Shown here piece after piece: positions 34,770-45,200 of a DNA stretch of 64,000 bases (position 1 is its first letter; every line of letters starts with the position of its first letter). The position numbers and the translations under genes are program-made. Location: positions 1-64,000 of the forward strand of contig CBDUTO010000002.1 in the NCBI GenBank assembly GCA_965370315.1, read 5' to 3'. Origin of the DNA: 1-14-2-50-31-20 sp965370315. GTDB taxonomy: Bacteria; Bacteroidota; Ignavibacteria; Ignavibacteriales; Melioribacteraceae. The notes beneath the pieces are model-generated. The model searched no databases and was not told the DNA's origin. It worked only from the letters and a program-made list of their open reading frames with translations.

Positions 34770-37700
34770 TCACTTAACTTTTATCACAACAAAAGTTACA
34801 TCGTCATCTGGAGCTTTACCATCAACCCATTCCGAAGCTGAGTTTTTAAAATAATTCACTATTTCTTCCGGATCTTTTTCCCCAACAGAAAGAAATTCAC
34901 TTTTTGTTCTATCGTAACCGTACATATCTTTTTCATTATTTATCAATTCTGGAAGTCCATCGCTAAATAGAAATATTGTATCTCCTGAATGTAAATTTGT
35001 TTCTTTTTGTTCATACGGAAAATTCTTCATTGCACCAAGTGGCATGCCTTGAAACGATAATTCCTCGACGGTCTTATCTTTATTTCTGTAGATGAAAGCA
35101 GGAGGCATTGCTGCTGATGAAATAGACAAATTATTGTCTTTAAATTTCAGCATCATCAAGCACATCGAAAGTTGTTGAAAATTCATTCCTTTTATTACGC
35201 GTGATATTTCTGAAAAAGACGATAAAATATCTTTCTCCGATGCCAAACTGTGAAATAAACTTTTTGTTATTGTAACAATAGTACCTGCTTTTAAACCATG
35301 ACCAGTTGCATCTCCAATAACTGCTAATAATGATCCATCATTTTCTAAATGAAAATCGTAATAATCACCACCCACTTCTGTTGCTGTTTGCATGTAGACT
35401 GCTATGTCAAGATTTGAAAGTTTTGGTAATTCTTTTGGAAGCATTGCAAGTTGAAGTTCTCTAGCTTCTTCCAGTTCTTTAGTTTTTCTTTCATTTTCTG
35501 CTTTAATAATTATGTTTTGCGCTTCTGCTTCTTTTAGATCTATATAACGTCGATATGTTAGACTTAGAACAGTAGTGTATCTCCTAAATATCTGCAAGTC
35601 ACTCTCAGACAATTGATGATCCGTCCATGCAAAAACACCCCCTTCCTTGAAGTAAAAATAATATCCATACTGAGTTTCATCACCTGCAAAATCTGGGAAT
35701 GTAACTTGCGGATTCATGATTTTATAGTAATCTAGTATTTCATTACCATGTAATACGGGATGATATTCTTCTTGGAGTTTCCATGTTTCATATACTTTAT
35801 CTAGGATAGGATGACCAGATAATTTTAACTTCCCAGCCACTTTTTCCACTTCATTTTCATGCGAAATAGTAGTTGCATGTATATCAACTATTCTGGTTGT
35901 GGCATCAACTATTCCAACACCGCATCTATGGGGTGTAAGATTGAGTTTTTTTAATTCTGAGAAAAAGGTGGCAACTGTTTGTGCTAAATCATTAGAATTA
36001 TACATACTCATAGCTTTGGAACGGACTTTTTCAAGGGCAGTCTCAATCTGCGCCTCACGAGCCTGTGCTTCAGCTTTTTGTAAATCTAGGTATCTCCTAT
36101 AAGTTTGTCCGAACACACTTGCAAATCTATTTAATACCTTTGCCGATTCATCTGAAATAGGGTTTAATGTGAAAGCAAAAAGAATACCTTCAGTAAAGAA
36201 AAAACTGTTATGGAATTCTTTATCGGGAAGTGTATCTAGATCAACATGAAATGGGTACTCTGGTTCATTGTTAAGTGAATTGTAATATCTATTTAAATCA
36301 TCTCTAATATAATCGTAACTATACCCCGTTTTACCATTTAACCAAGCTTTTTTGAGTCCTACTAACATCGGATGTATAGTCATATCCAACATTCCCATTT
36401 TTAAATCAACTGCACCGTTAGTATGTGATGTTGCTGACCATGTTTCCATCTTCTCTGCCCCTTCAAGGATTCCAATACCACAACGAATAGAGTTGTCGAG
36501 ACCTAACTTCATGACTTCATCAAATAAGGTTGCAACTGTTTCTCCAACATCATTACTATTATGCATTGCCATTGTTTTAGATCGTACCCGTTCAAGTGCA
36601 GCCTCTATTTGGGCTTCCCTTGCTTGACCCAGCGCCTTTTCAATATCAACAAATCTGCGATACGCCAACTCAAAAACGTTTCGGAATCGTTTGAAGATTG
36701 CTAAGTCTTCATTATTCAAAGGTGAATAGGTTGATACGCCCAATGCAACTAGGCCTATGGAATGGAAGTAATAATTGAGTGAGTTTGAAACTTCAAGTTG
36801 CGGATCTAAAAATTGGTCTGTTTCTTTTTGATGAACGAACCATTTTTTAAGTTCAGCACCTTCAAAACTTTTGCTAAAAAATGCGTTCGAGCTAGTAAGC
36901 ATTTGATTTATAAATGCTCTTTGTGTTGGATGAGTTTTGTAATCAATTTCAGTAATAAAAGATTTATTATGAAGACCATAATACTCGTAATTTATAAATG
37001 TACCTTTCGTTTCATTAATAACTGCTGTTTGTACGTTTCTAACATCTGTAACATTTAATATATCTAGTTCATTTGATATAACATGACACATCTCAAGCAT
37101 ATCAGAAGCTTCCTTCATTGACAACACGTTTGCTCTAACTCTCTCTAGTGCTGCTTCTATTTGAGCCTCTCTTGCAAAAGCCTCTGCCTGAGTAATATCC
37201 GAATATCTTCGATATGCGAGATCAAAAACATTTCTGATTTTTTTAAGTATTTCCAGTTGATCTTCATTGATAGGTTTAAACGTGGAAATACCAATTGAAC
37301 CGACACCAATTGAATATTCATAGTAGAAAAGACTTTCTGCTTGATCAAGCTTAGGGTCAGGCATTTGACCCTGATCACTTCTCCATTTCCTCCATTCATC
37401 CAATTCATTTCCGGTGAACTCGGATAATATAAAATCATTACCAGCTTCACGCATTTTAATAACGAATTTGCGATTGCTTGGGTGGCTGTTGTAATCAACT
37501 TCGCTAATACCTCCCACACCATAATCTGAGTAATCATAATTTAGAAATATTTCCTTAGTGTCGTTAAAGATATTAATAATTGTATTCCGAATATCCGTAA
37601 ACCTTAATGTTTTAAGTTCTCCATATAGAATTTTAACTACATCTAGTAAATCCTCAGCATTCTGCATGCTCATTGCAACTGCTCTTATTCTTTCAAGAGA

Positions 37701-38225
37701 AGCCTCAATTTTTAATTCTTTGTTTTTAATTTCAAGATCTGCAGTGCGTCTTTTTATGGCATCTCGAAGTTCAAGATTTTCCTGACTTATTTTTTCAAGG
37801 GCAATCTGTTCTCCTTCTTGAGCTTTTGAGTCAGGAATTGAGCCATGCTGTTGAATAAACTTCCAGCTTTCTTCTGTGTACCAAAGGAGAGACGATAGAC
37901 GAACTCTTGAATAAAATGTCCAATCATCTTCATTTAAAATATAAAGATCACTTACTTCAGTGAAAAGAATAAGCTCATTAATAGGTTCAACTTTTATCTT
38001 CCTATTTCTTAATTCTACTTTCCCGGCTATTTGATCTGAGGTGGATTTATAAAAATTAATAGCATCATTTTTATTATAGAAAACTTCTCCATTAGTTGAG
38101 CCGATTACTTTTACATCATCATCCATAAATGAAGACATTTTTGTAATGTCTCCTTTGAGATAGCTTTCCCAATATGAATCGTAAACGGTTCTTACTTCTT
38201 TTTCCAATTTATTAGTTAGTTTCAT
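34770..38225 (-). CDS. Soluble SpoIIE/RsbU-type phosphatase with SnoaL-like start and four sensor repeats
   Basis: 1151 residues, no membrane segment. Residues 1-135 look like a SnoaL/DUF4440-type fold. A coiled coil (about 140-175) leads into four related sensor units of about 180 residues, each introduced by a linker like AREAQIEAALERVRSKAMSM. Units 1 and 2 share one subtype (YEYYGLHNKSFITEIDYKTHP-like), and units 3 and 4 share another (RCGIGILEG/HRCGVGIVDA). Each ends with a VF-LAYRRY-DI motif. A PP2C-type SpoIIE domain closes the protein (QLAMLPKELP, GGDYYDFHLENDGSL, IGDATGHGLKAG, LFSDGLPELIN, PDDDVTFVVIK), with its metal aspartates intact. It begins immediately after the stop of the preceding gene (TAAATG). 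It probably dephosphorylates STAS proteins in response to bound ligands. Confidence 0.88.
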   Translation of the reverse strand: MKLTNKLEKEVRTVYDSYWESYLKGDITKMSSFMDDDVKVIGSTNGEVFYNKNDAINFYKSTSDQIAGKVELRNRKIKVEPINELILFTEVSDLYILNEDDWTFYSRVRLSSLLWYTEESWKFIQQHGSIPDSKAQEGEQIALEKISQENLELRDAIKRRTADLEIKNKELKIEASLERIRAVAMSMQNAEDLLDVVKILYGELKTLRFTDIRNTIINIFNDTKEIFLNYDYSDYGVGGISEVDYNSHPSNRKFVIKMREAGNDFILSEFTGNELDEWRKWRSDQGQMPDPKLDQAESLFYYEYSIGVGSIGISTFKPINEDQLEILKKIRNVFDLAYRRYSDITQAEAFAREAQIEAALERVRANVLSMKEASDMLEMCHVISNELDILNVTDVRNVQTAVINETKGTFINYEYYGLHNKSFITEIDYKTHPTQRAFINQMLTSSNAFFSKSFEGAELKKWFVHQKETDQFLDPQLEVSNSLNYYFHSIGLVALGVSTYSPLNNEDLAIFKRFRNVFELAYRRFVDIEKALGQAREAQIEAALERVRSKTMAMHNSNDVGETVATLFDEVMKLGLDNSIRCGIGILEGAEKMETWSATSHTNGAVDLKMGMLDMTIHPMLVGLKKAWLNGKTGYSYDYIRDDLNRYYNSLNNEPEYPFHVDLDTLPDKEFHNSFFFTEGILFAFTLNPISDESAKVLNRFASVFGQTYRRYLDLQKAEAQAREAQIETALEKVRSKAMSMYNSNDLAQTVATFFSELKKLNLTPHRCGVGIVDATTRIVDIHATTISHENEVEKVAGKLKLSGHPILDKVYETWKLQEEYHPVLHGNEILDYYKIMNPQVTFPDFAGDETQYGYYFYFKEGGVFAWTDHQLSESDLQIFRRYTTVLSLTYRRYIDLKEAEAQNIIIKAENERKTKELEEARELQLAMLPKELPKLSNLDIAVYMQTATEVGGDYYDFHLENDGSLLAVIGDATGHGLKAGTIVTITKSLFHSLASEKDILSSFSEISRVIKGMNFQQLSMCLMMLKFKDNNLSISSAAMPPAFIYRNKDKTVEELSFQGMPLGAMKNFPYEQKETNLHSGDTIFLFSDGLPELINNEKDMYGYDRTKSEFLSVGEKDPEEIVNYFKNSASEWVDGKAPDDDVTFVVIKVK

Positions 38226-41200
38226 TTACTTCACCTTTATCACCACAAAAGTAACATCATCATCAGGGTCTTTATCTTTAACCCATTCAGATCCAGCATT
38301 TTTAAGTTGTGTTATTATTTCCTCTGGAGTTTCTTCAGCTAAGTCTTCAAATAAATTTCTAGTGCGTTTGTAACCATACATCTCTTTTTTCTCATTAAAT
38401 AATTCTGGAAAACCGTCACTCATCAATAGAATTGTATCACCGCTACTTATTGTAGTTTCAATTAGAGAATATGGGAAATCTGTAAATGTACCTAAAGGCA
38501 TACCTTTCATTACATGTTCCTCGATTGATTGACTTTCACTTTTATATATAAAAACCGGAGGCATGCCAGCAGCCGACATTTGAATTTTGTTTCCAACAAT
38601 CTTCAGCATTGTCATACACATCGAAAGCTTTTCTAAATGCATAAGTTTTAAGCATCTTGTCATTTCATGAAAAGTCTCAACAATGTTTGGATTAGGGGCA
38701 AGCACATTGAACAAACTTTTTGTTGTTGTAACCATCGTTCCAGCTTTCATTCCATGTCCAGTTGCATCGCCAACAACCACTGTAAGCGTACCATCCATTC
38801 CAATATGGAAATCGTAATAATCACCACCAACTTCAGTTGCGGTTTTCATATATACAGCAATATCTAAATGGGGTAGTTGAGGTAATTCTTTTGGCAGCAT
38901 CGAAAGTTGAAGCTGACGAGCTTCTTCGAGTTCTTTGGTTTTCCTATCGCTTTCAGCCTGCACTGCACGGGATTGTAATTCAGCAGCTTCCGCACGATGT
39001 TCGGCATCCTGAATTTTCATTCTTTCTTTTGCTTTGTGAAGCAATCGTCTTCTCTGTATTCTGTCTATTCCAAAAACTACCCCAACAAAAAATAATCCGT
39101 AAAATATATACGCAAATGTGGTTCTATAAATTGGTGGAGAAACATTTATCTTTAATGACCTATCATACTCACTTATTATTCCATACCCACTAATTGCTCT
39201 TACTTTAAATATGTATTCCCCAGGTTCAAGATTTGTAAATGAAGCGAAATTTCTATCAGTATGAACCCAATGTTCATTAAAGCCTTCAAGTTTATAACTG
39301 ATACGGTTCTTTGATGGACGAGAATAATGAATAGATGCAAATTCAAATGATATATCATTTTGATCGAAAGTTAGATTCAATTCTTTTGTTTCAAATATTG
39401 AATTCTCCATTTCCAACTCACTCTTCTCATCAAATATTGAAATATCAGAAATACTTGCATCAGTGATAATTGGAATAGGTGGAGTATTATTTTCTGAACT
39501 TGGGTAAAACGCTGTGACACCATTGAATGTACCAGTTAGTATTTCACCCTCCTGTGTCACAAAAGCACCTCCTCCGAAACCGCCAGAGACACCATCTTTA
39601 CTGTCAAATTGTGTAGTTGACCAAACTTCTTTCTCCGAGGATCCAATTAATTTTGTAATTCCTCCGCTACTGCTTATCCACATGTTACCGCTAAAATCTT
39701 CAACTATTGAATTTATTGCGGTTAACGGTAGTTCCGGTATTGACGCATTGGAAATGAATTCCTCTTTTTCTGGGTCAAACCTGTAAAAGCCGGATGGGTC
39801 ATATACGATCCACAACATTCCTTTTCTATCTTCAAATATTAAACTATGGGTAGCTACTGTACTATTTAATTTTTCGTTAGCATACTGTCTAAATTTACCT
39901 GAATATATATCATACTTAAATAGACCTTCAGTAGCTGTTCCAATCCACAATGTGTTTGGATATTTTCTACTGGTAGTTATAATATCAGAACCAAAAATTG
40001 GCATATATGATTTATTCTTTTTTTCACTTTCTATTGTAGAACTGATTTCAGAGAATTCTTTTTCATCAAGTTTAAATAATTGTAAGCCGTACCAAGTGGA
40101 ATCTTTTGGAGGCATTACATTAAATGCTCCATAGGAATGACCAATATCTGTATGAAAATTAATTTTATAATTACCTGGCTTAAGCTTCATAGCTTCAATT
40201 TGAAGTCTATTTTTGCTGCCTCCTCCGGAATGAAATGTATTAAATATTGAATCCATTGACCATACAATGTTATTCTTTTCATCCAAGATAGATCCAAAAT
40301 CATACATTCCACCATCAATCTCTCCTTCACCCAAACAAACTAATACCACATTAGTTTCTTCTGTAATTGAAATTGTTTCTGATAATTCTGCAGCTTCCCC
40401 AGCTTTGGTTATTGAGCTGATACTCTTTCCAACTTTAACCATTTTTCTTATTCTATTTAATAAGTTATCAGCATACAGACGGTTTCCAATTGAAGGGATT
40501 GGATCTGATTTTTTAGTTTCGGTATTGAATATTTGCCCACCAACATTACTGCTAATAACAATTTTATTTTTAGGTAGATATTGTAGACCATTTAAACTAG
40601 CATTTGCACCGAGGACTCTACGCTGCTCTACCAAAGGATATGTTTCTGTTTTCCTCGATTTTATATCAAAACTTGACAAATTTAAATCAGAGCTAAAAAA
40701 CCAAATTCGATCATTTTCATCGAATACAATTTCCCTCATATTTGAATTTTCTGAATAAAGTGAGGGGAGCGGAATATTTAGTTTGGACATTTTATGATTT
40801 TTCAAATTAAACTTAAATATTCCTTGATTATGAGAACTTATATATAGTTCGTTTTTATTTTTAAAACTTGAAGCTATGGAAGTTGTAATTGCAAGTGAAG
40901 ATTGATCAGTCCCATCTTTTTCAAAGGGATATAATTTAAATGGTCTTCTTTTAGGATCATATTTTAGAATTCCACTATCAAATAGTCCAAGCCAATAAAC
41001 ACCAAAACTATCAATAAATTTTGTGGCAGGAAATTTCCCAATTCCTCTATTCCACAGTTCATCACTCACTTTCTGTAATGTTAATTCACCAGAGGAAGAA
41101 TGATATTTAAAAATTCCAATACCAGAACCATTTAAAAGAATGTTCCCGTCATCAGTTTCGTTTAAAGCAAAGAAAAAGACATCTTGACTTGAGGAATAAT

Positions 41201-42026
41201 ATTTCTTCCAACCATCAATTATTTTATAAGAATGGGTTATCGGATTAAAAATTGCGAGAGTATTTTTTCCCGAAAACCAAATGTTTCCACTTCTATCTTC
41301 CATAATGCTAACTATTCCAATCGGTTGATCATAACCGCTAATTTTATACTCTTCAAATATATTTTCGCTTTCATTATAAAAATAGATTCCCAAGCTAAAT
41401 GAAGCAGCAAGTATATTCCCATTTCTCAACTGTGCCATGCCAATTACAACACTATTTTTTCTTTCAACAAGTGTATCTACACCTTTAATATTCAGCATAA
41501 ATGGAATTGCCTCAAATTTTCTATCAACTTTATTCCATTTTTGAATACTTGATCCGGCTGTCGAAATCCAAAAATTGTTTTTACTGTCAACCATAAATGA
41601 AAAAACATCACTATTCTTGGATCTGTTAGGATATTGCTCAATCGGAATATTTTCGAATGTATTTGTTTTTCTATCGAGAATGCTCACAACTCCGTTCGTG
41701 CCAATCCAGAGATTTTTATCACTATCCTCACCAATTGCTTGAATATCACTCGAAGGAAGAGATGTAGAGTCACCAGGTAAATTTTTATATACTTTGAATG
41801 AATATCCGTCGTATCTATTTAATCCATCCACAGTTCCAAACCACATAAAACCAAACCGATCCTGGTAAATTGTGCTTTTTATATTAAAACGTGCACTAGA
41901 GAGTCCCTCGGAAACACTAATATTTTCGTAGAGATATTCTTCCTGGGCATTTATAGAAGAGATAAAGAGAAACACAATAGACAAAACAAAGACTAATTTA
42001 TTTATCAATATTATTTTTTTATTCAT
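38226..42026 (-). CDS. Membrane two-component-type propeller sensor with SpoIIE phosphatase (1)
   Basis: 1266 residues. Signal peptide cleaved near INAQ-EE. A large periplasmic part has repeated GFMWFGT-DGLNRYDG-type propeller blades, split near 500-640 by an insert of about 150 residues (GEGEIDGGMYDFGSI, TFHSGGGSKN, FHTDIGHSYGAFNV). A Y_Y_Y domain follows (885-975, RNFASFTNLEPGEYIFKVRA). One membrane helix (about 980-1000) leads to a coiled coil and a cytosolic SpoIIE/PP2C domain (QLSMLPKELP, GGDYYDFHIGMDG, GDATGHGMKAG, LMSDGFPELFN, PDDDVTFVVIK). It senses outside and dephosphorylates inside, presumably STAS partners. Histidine-kinase domains are absent. Confidence 0.9.
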   Translation of the reverse strand: MNKKIILINKLVFVLSIVFLFISSINAQEEYLYENISVSEGLSSARFNIKSTIYQDRFGFMWFGTVDGLNRYDGYSFKVYKNLPGDSTSLPSSDIQAIGEDSDKNLWIGTNGVVSILDRKTNTFENIPIEQYPNRSKNSDVFSFMVDSKNNFWISTAGSSIQKWNKVDRKFEAIPFMLNIKGVDTLVERKNSVVIGMAQLRNGNILAASFSLGIYFYNESENIFEEYKISGYDQPIGIVSIMEDRSGNIWFSGKNTLAIFNPITHSYKIIDGWKKYYSSSQDVFFFALNETDDGNILLNGSGIGIFKYHSSSGELTLQKVSDELWNRGIGKFPATKFIDSFGVYWLGLFDSGILKYDPKRRPFKLYPFEKDGTDQSSLAITTSIASSFKNKNELYISSHNQGIFKFNLKNHKMSKLNIPLPSLYSENSNMREIVFDENDRIWFFSSDLNLSSFDIKSRKTETYPLVEQRRVLGANASLNGLQYLPKNKIVISSNVGGQIFNTETKKSDPIPSIGNRLYADNLLNRIRKMVKVGKSISSITKAGEAAELSETISITEETNVVLVCLGEGEIDGGMYDFGSILDEKNNIVWSMDSIFNTFHSGGGSKNRLQIEAMKLKPGNYKINFHTDIGHSYGAFNVMPPKDSTWYGLQLFKLDEKEFSEISSTIESEKKNKSYMPIFGSDIITTSRKYPNTLWIGTATEGLFKYDIYSGKFRQYANEKLNSTVATHSLIFEDRKGMLWIVYDPSGFYRFDPEKEEFISNASIPELPLTAINSIVEDFSGNMWISSSGGITKLIGSSEKEVWSTTQFDSKDGVSGGFGGGAFVTQEGEILTGTFNGVTAFYPSSENNTPPIPIITDASISDISIFDEKSELEMENSIFETKELNLTFDQNDISFEFASIHYSRPSKNRISYKLEGFNEHWVHTDRNFASFTNLEPGEYIFKVRAISGYGIISEYDRSLKINVSPPIYRTTFAYIFYGLFFVGVVFGIDRIQRRRLLHKAKERMKIQDAEHRAEAAELQSRAVQAESDRKTKELEEARQLQLSMLPKELPQLPHLDIAVYMKTATEVGGDYYDFHIGMDGTLTVVVGDATGHGMKAGTMVTTTKSLFNVLAPNPNIVETFHEMTRCLKLMHLEKLSMCMTMLKIVGNKIQMSAAGMPPVFIYKSESQSIEEHVMKGMPLGTFTDFPYSLIETTISSGDTILLMSDGFPELFNEKKEMYGYKRTRNLFEDLAEETPEEIITQLKNAGSEWVKDKDPDDDVTFVVIKVK

Positions 42027-42203
42027 TTTTTTGTTTCCTCATTTTCATCATTATTAATCGACTTCAAATAAATGAGTCTATCGATTGAAAAAAAATATTT
42101 ATTAATTCTATTTAACCTTTTTTACAATAAATGTTACGTTCCGCCTACGCTCAAAAAACGAGCTACGTCGGACAGGCTCACCTAAAAGATTGGCGGGTGA
42201 ACA
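42027..42203. other. Intergenic with palindromic repeat
   Basis: 177 bases. 42131-42181 holds a GC-richer palindromic sequence (TTCCGCCTACGCTC, AAAAAAC, GAGCTACGTCGGACA), a further family of dispersed repeat, next to the promoter-proximal AT-rich part. Confidence 0.45.
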
Positions 42204-45200
42204 TCACTTTACTTTTATTACTACAAAAGTAACATCATCATCTGGATCCTTATCATTCACCCATTCTGAGCCTGCATCTTTTAGTTTAGAAATAATATTT
42301 TCAGGCTCGGAGTCTGATATTTCTAAAAATGTATTCTTTACTTTTCTATAACCAAATTGTTCATCCATACTATTTTTAAGTTCTGGCAACCCATCAGTTA
42401 ATAATAAAATTACATCACCAGAATTCAATTCGCATTCTTTAACTTTATATGGGAAGTTATTCATAGTACCTAAAGGCATCCCTTCAAACTGAAATTCTTC
42501 AACAGAATCAGAAACTTTTCGATATAAATAAACTGGAGGCATTCCTGCTGCTGACATTGATATTTTATCTTTTTGAATTTTGAGCATTGTCATGCACATA
42601 GAAAGATTTTGGAAATGCATCTGTTTAATACATCTTCCCATCTCTTGAAATGTAAAGAGTATATCTTTATTTGATGCATAACTATTGAAAAGACTCTTGG
42701 CAGCTGTTACCATTGTGCCAGCTTTCATTCCATGTCCAGTTGCATCACCAAGAACAACCGTGAGTGTTCCATCCATTCCAATATGGAAATCGTAATAATC
42801 GCCACCAACTTCTGTAGCGGTCTTCATGTAAACTGCAATATCTAGATGCGGCAATTGGGGTAATTCCTTTGGTAGCATTGATAATTGAAGTTCTCTTGCT
42901 TCGTCAAGTTCTTTTGTCTTCCTTTCATTCTCTGCTTGTATAGCACGAGCTTGCAGCTCTGCTGCTTCAGCTCTGTGTTCAGCATCTTGAATTTTCATTC
43001 GTTCTTTAGCTTTGGCAAGAAGTCTTCTTCTTTGGATTCTATCAATTGAAAAAGCTATTAATAGGAAAAGAATTCCATAACCAACATATGCCCATGTAGT
43101 TTGCCACCATGGTGGGCTTATTATTATTTGGATTGACCTACCATTCTCATTCCAAATACCATCTCCATTTGAGCCTTTTACTCTGAAAATATATTCACCT
43201 GGATCTAAATTTGTAAATGATGCAAAATTTCTATCGGAGTCATACCATTTATCATTAAAACCCTTTAGTTGATAGGAAATTTTATTTTTGCCAGGTCTTG
43301 AAAAATGTATTGAAGAGAATTCAAAGGCAATATCATTCTCAAAATAAGAGAGCTCAATTTTGTCAGTATTATAAATTCCCTCATTTAACAAATATCCAAT
43401 CGAATCATCAAAAACCGAGACATCATCAATTTTAAAATCATAAACAACAATATCTGGCTCAATACTATTTATTCCACCTGGCGTAAAAGAAATTACACCA
43501 CCTTTACCTCCAAAAAACAATTTTCCATTTTCATTCTTCCAAACAGCTACTGACCGAATAATACCTTCAATCCCATCTCTATTGTCATAATTAACAAAAA
43601 CATATTCATCCAACGGAGCATTTTTGTTTAGCTTTGAAAGTCCTCCTGATGAATAAATCCATATTGCTCCAATATTGTCTTCAACAATACTTGATACTAT
43701 TCCACCAGGTAAACCGTCAGAGGTAGAAAATGTATTAACCTCATCAGTTAGTGGATCAAGCCTAATAAGGCTAGCATAAGTACCCACCCAAATTATCCCG
43801 TCAATATCTTCATATATAGAATTAATAAAATGACTTGCATCCGTCAAGTTACTTTTGTCAAAATTATACTGTTTATACTCTCCGGTGGTTAAATCATATC
43901 GGAAAAAGCTATGTGTAAATGTACCTATCCAAACAGTATTCGTAAATTTATTACTGAACTCAACTACTCTTCCGGCTTCAAAAGGAAGATGAAAAGAATT
44001 TTCTAACTCTTTATTTAGAAGTAAACTTATTTCTGAGGAAGTTTCTTTTGAAATTTTATATACTTCAATACCCCAATAATTTGAATCTGAAGGAGCAGTT
44101 ACATTCCAATTACCAAATGAATGACCAATATCAGAAGAAAAGTTTAAATTATAATCTCCCTCTTGAAGTTCTAATGTTTCTAATGCAACTCTATTTTTGA
44201 AACCACCACCTGCATAAAATGTTTTGTTTATGTCAGACATCTCCCAGATTACTTTTCCTGAAACATCTCTAAAACTTCCTCTATCGTGCATACTAACATC
44301 CGCTCTACCTTCTCCTACTCCCAGTATTATTACACTTGAGCTTTTATCTAATGAAAATTTCTTTTCAATATTTTGCCCCTCACCTACTTTTAGAATTGAG
44401 CTCAGAGGAGTTTGTTCTTTTCTGATTTTAGAAATGATACTTTCTAATTTCGGACTAAGATTCTTATTCATGATTCTGGGTATAGATGTAAATGAATTGG
44501 TCTTGGGATTAAAAACATCAACCCCCTGATTTGAAGAAACCCAGATTTCATTTTTAGGACTAATATCAATTGAATTTATAATTAAAGGTCTTGCTGTTTT
44601 TTCAATGTGTGGAGATTCAAATGTTGTTATTATTTTTGAATTAATGTCATATTTTTTTAGTGGACTGTTATTAATAGAGAACCAAATGTTTCCCAGGTAG
44701 TCAATATCAAAATCATTTATTAAATTATTAGAGTCACTCTTAACAGCAGCATCATTCAATTTTAACTTTGAAATAATTTTTGAATTAATATCATATTCAA
44801 GCAAACCTTCTATATTTGATCCTACAATAATTTTTGATTTATTACTAAGTGTTCCTTCAATACTATTAATAATAGATTGATCACTATTTTTGTTTGAAAC
44901 TGAAATGCGGTCAAATTCAAATTGATTTGAATTTGGATCAAGTTGTGAAATTCCTCCCCCCATATATGAAATCCAAATAATGCCGTATCTATCCCTATAC
45001 ATTGTGTTTATTCGGTTATTAGATATACTAAGTAATTTTGCAGGGTCGTTAACATATTGCACAATCTCTTCTAATTGATGATCAACCATAAACAGACTGT
45101 GAGTCCAGACAGATATCCAAAAATTTCCAGCAAAATCTTCAACTATCCCATAATGATCGTTATAGTTAGTTTTCAACTTTGAGTAATCTTTCAAATTAAT

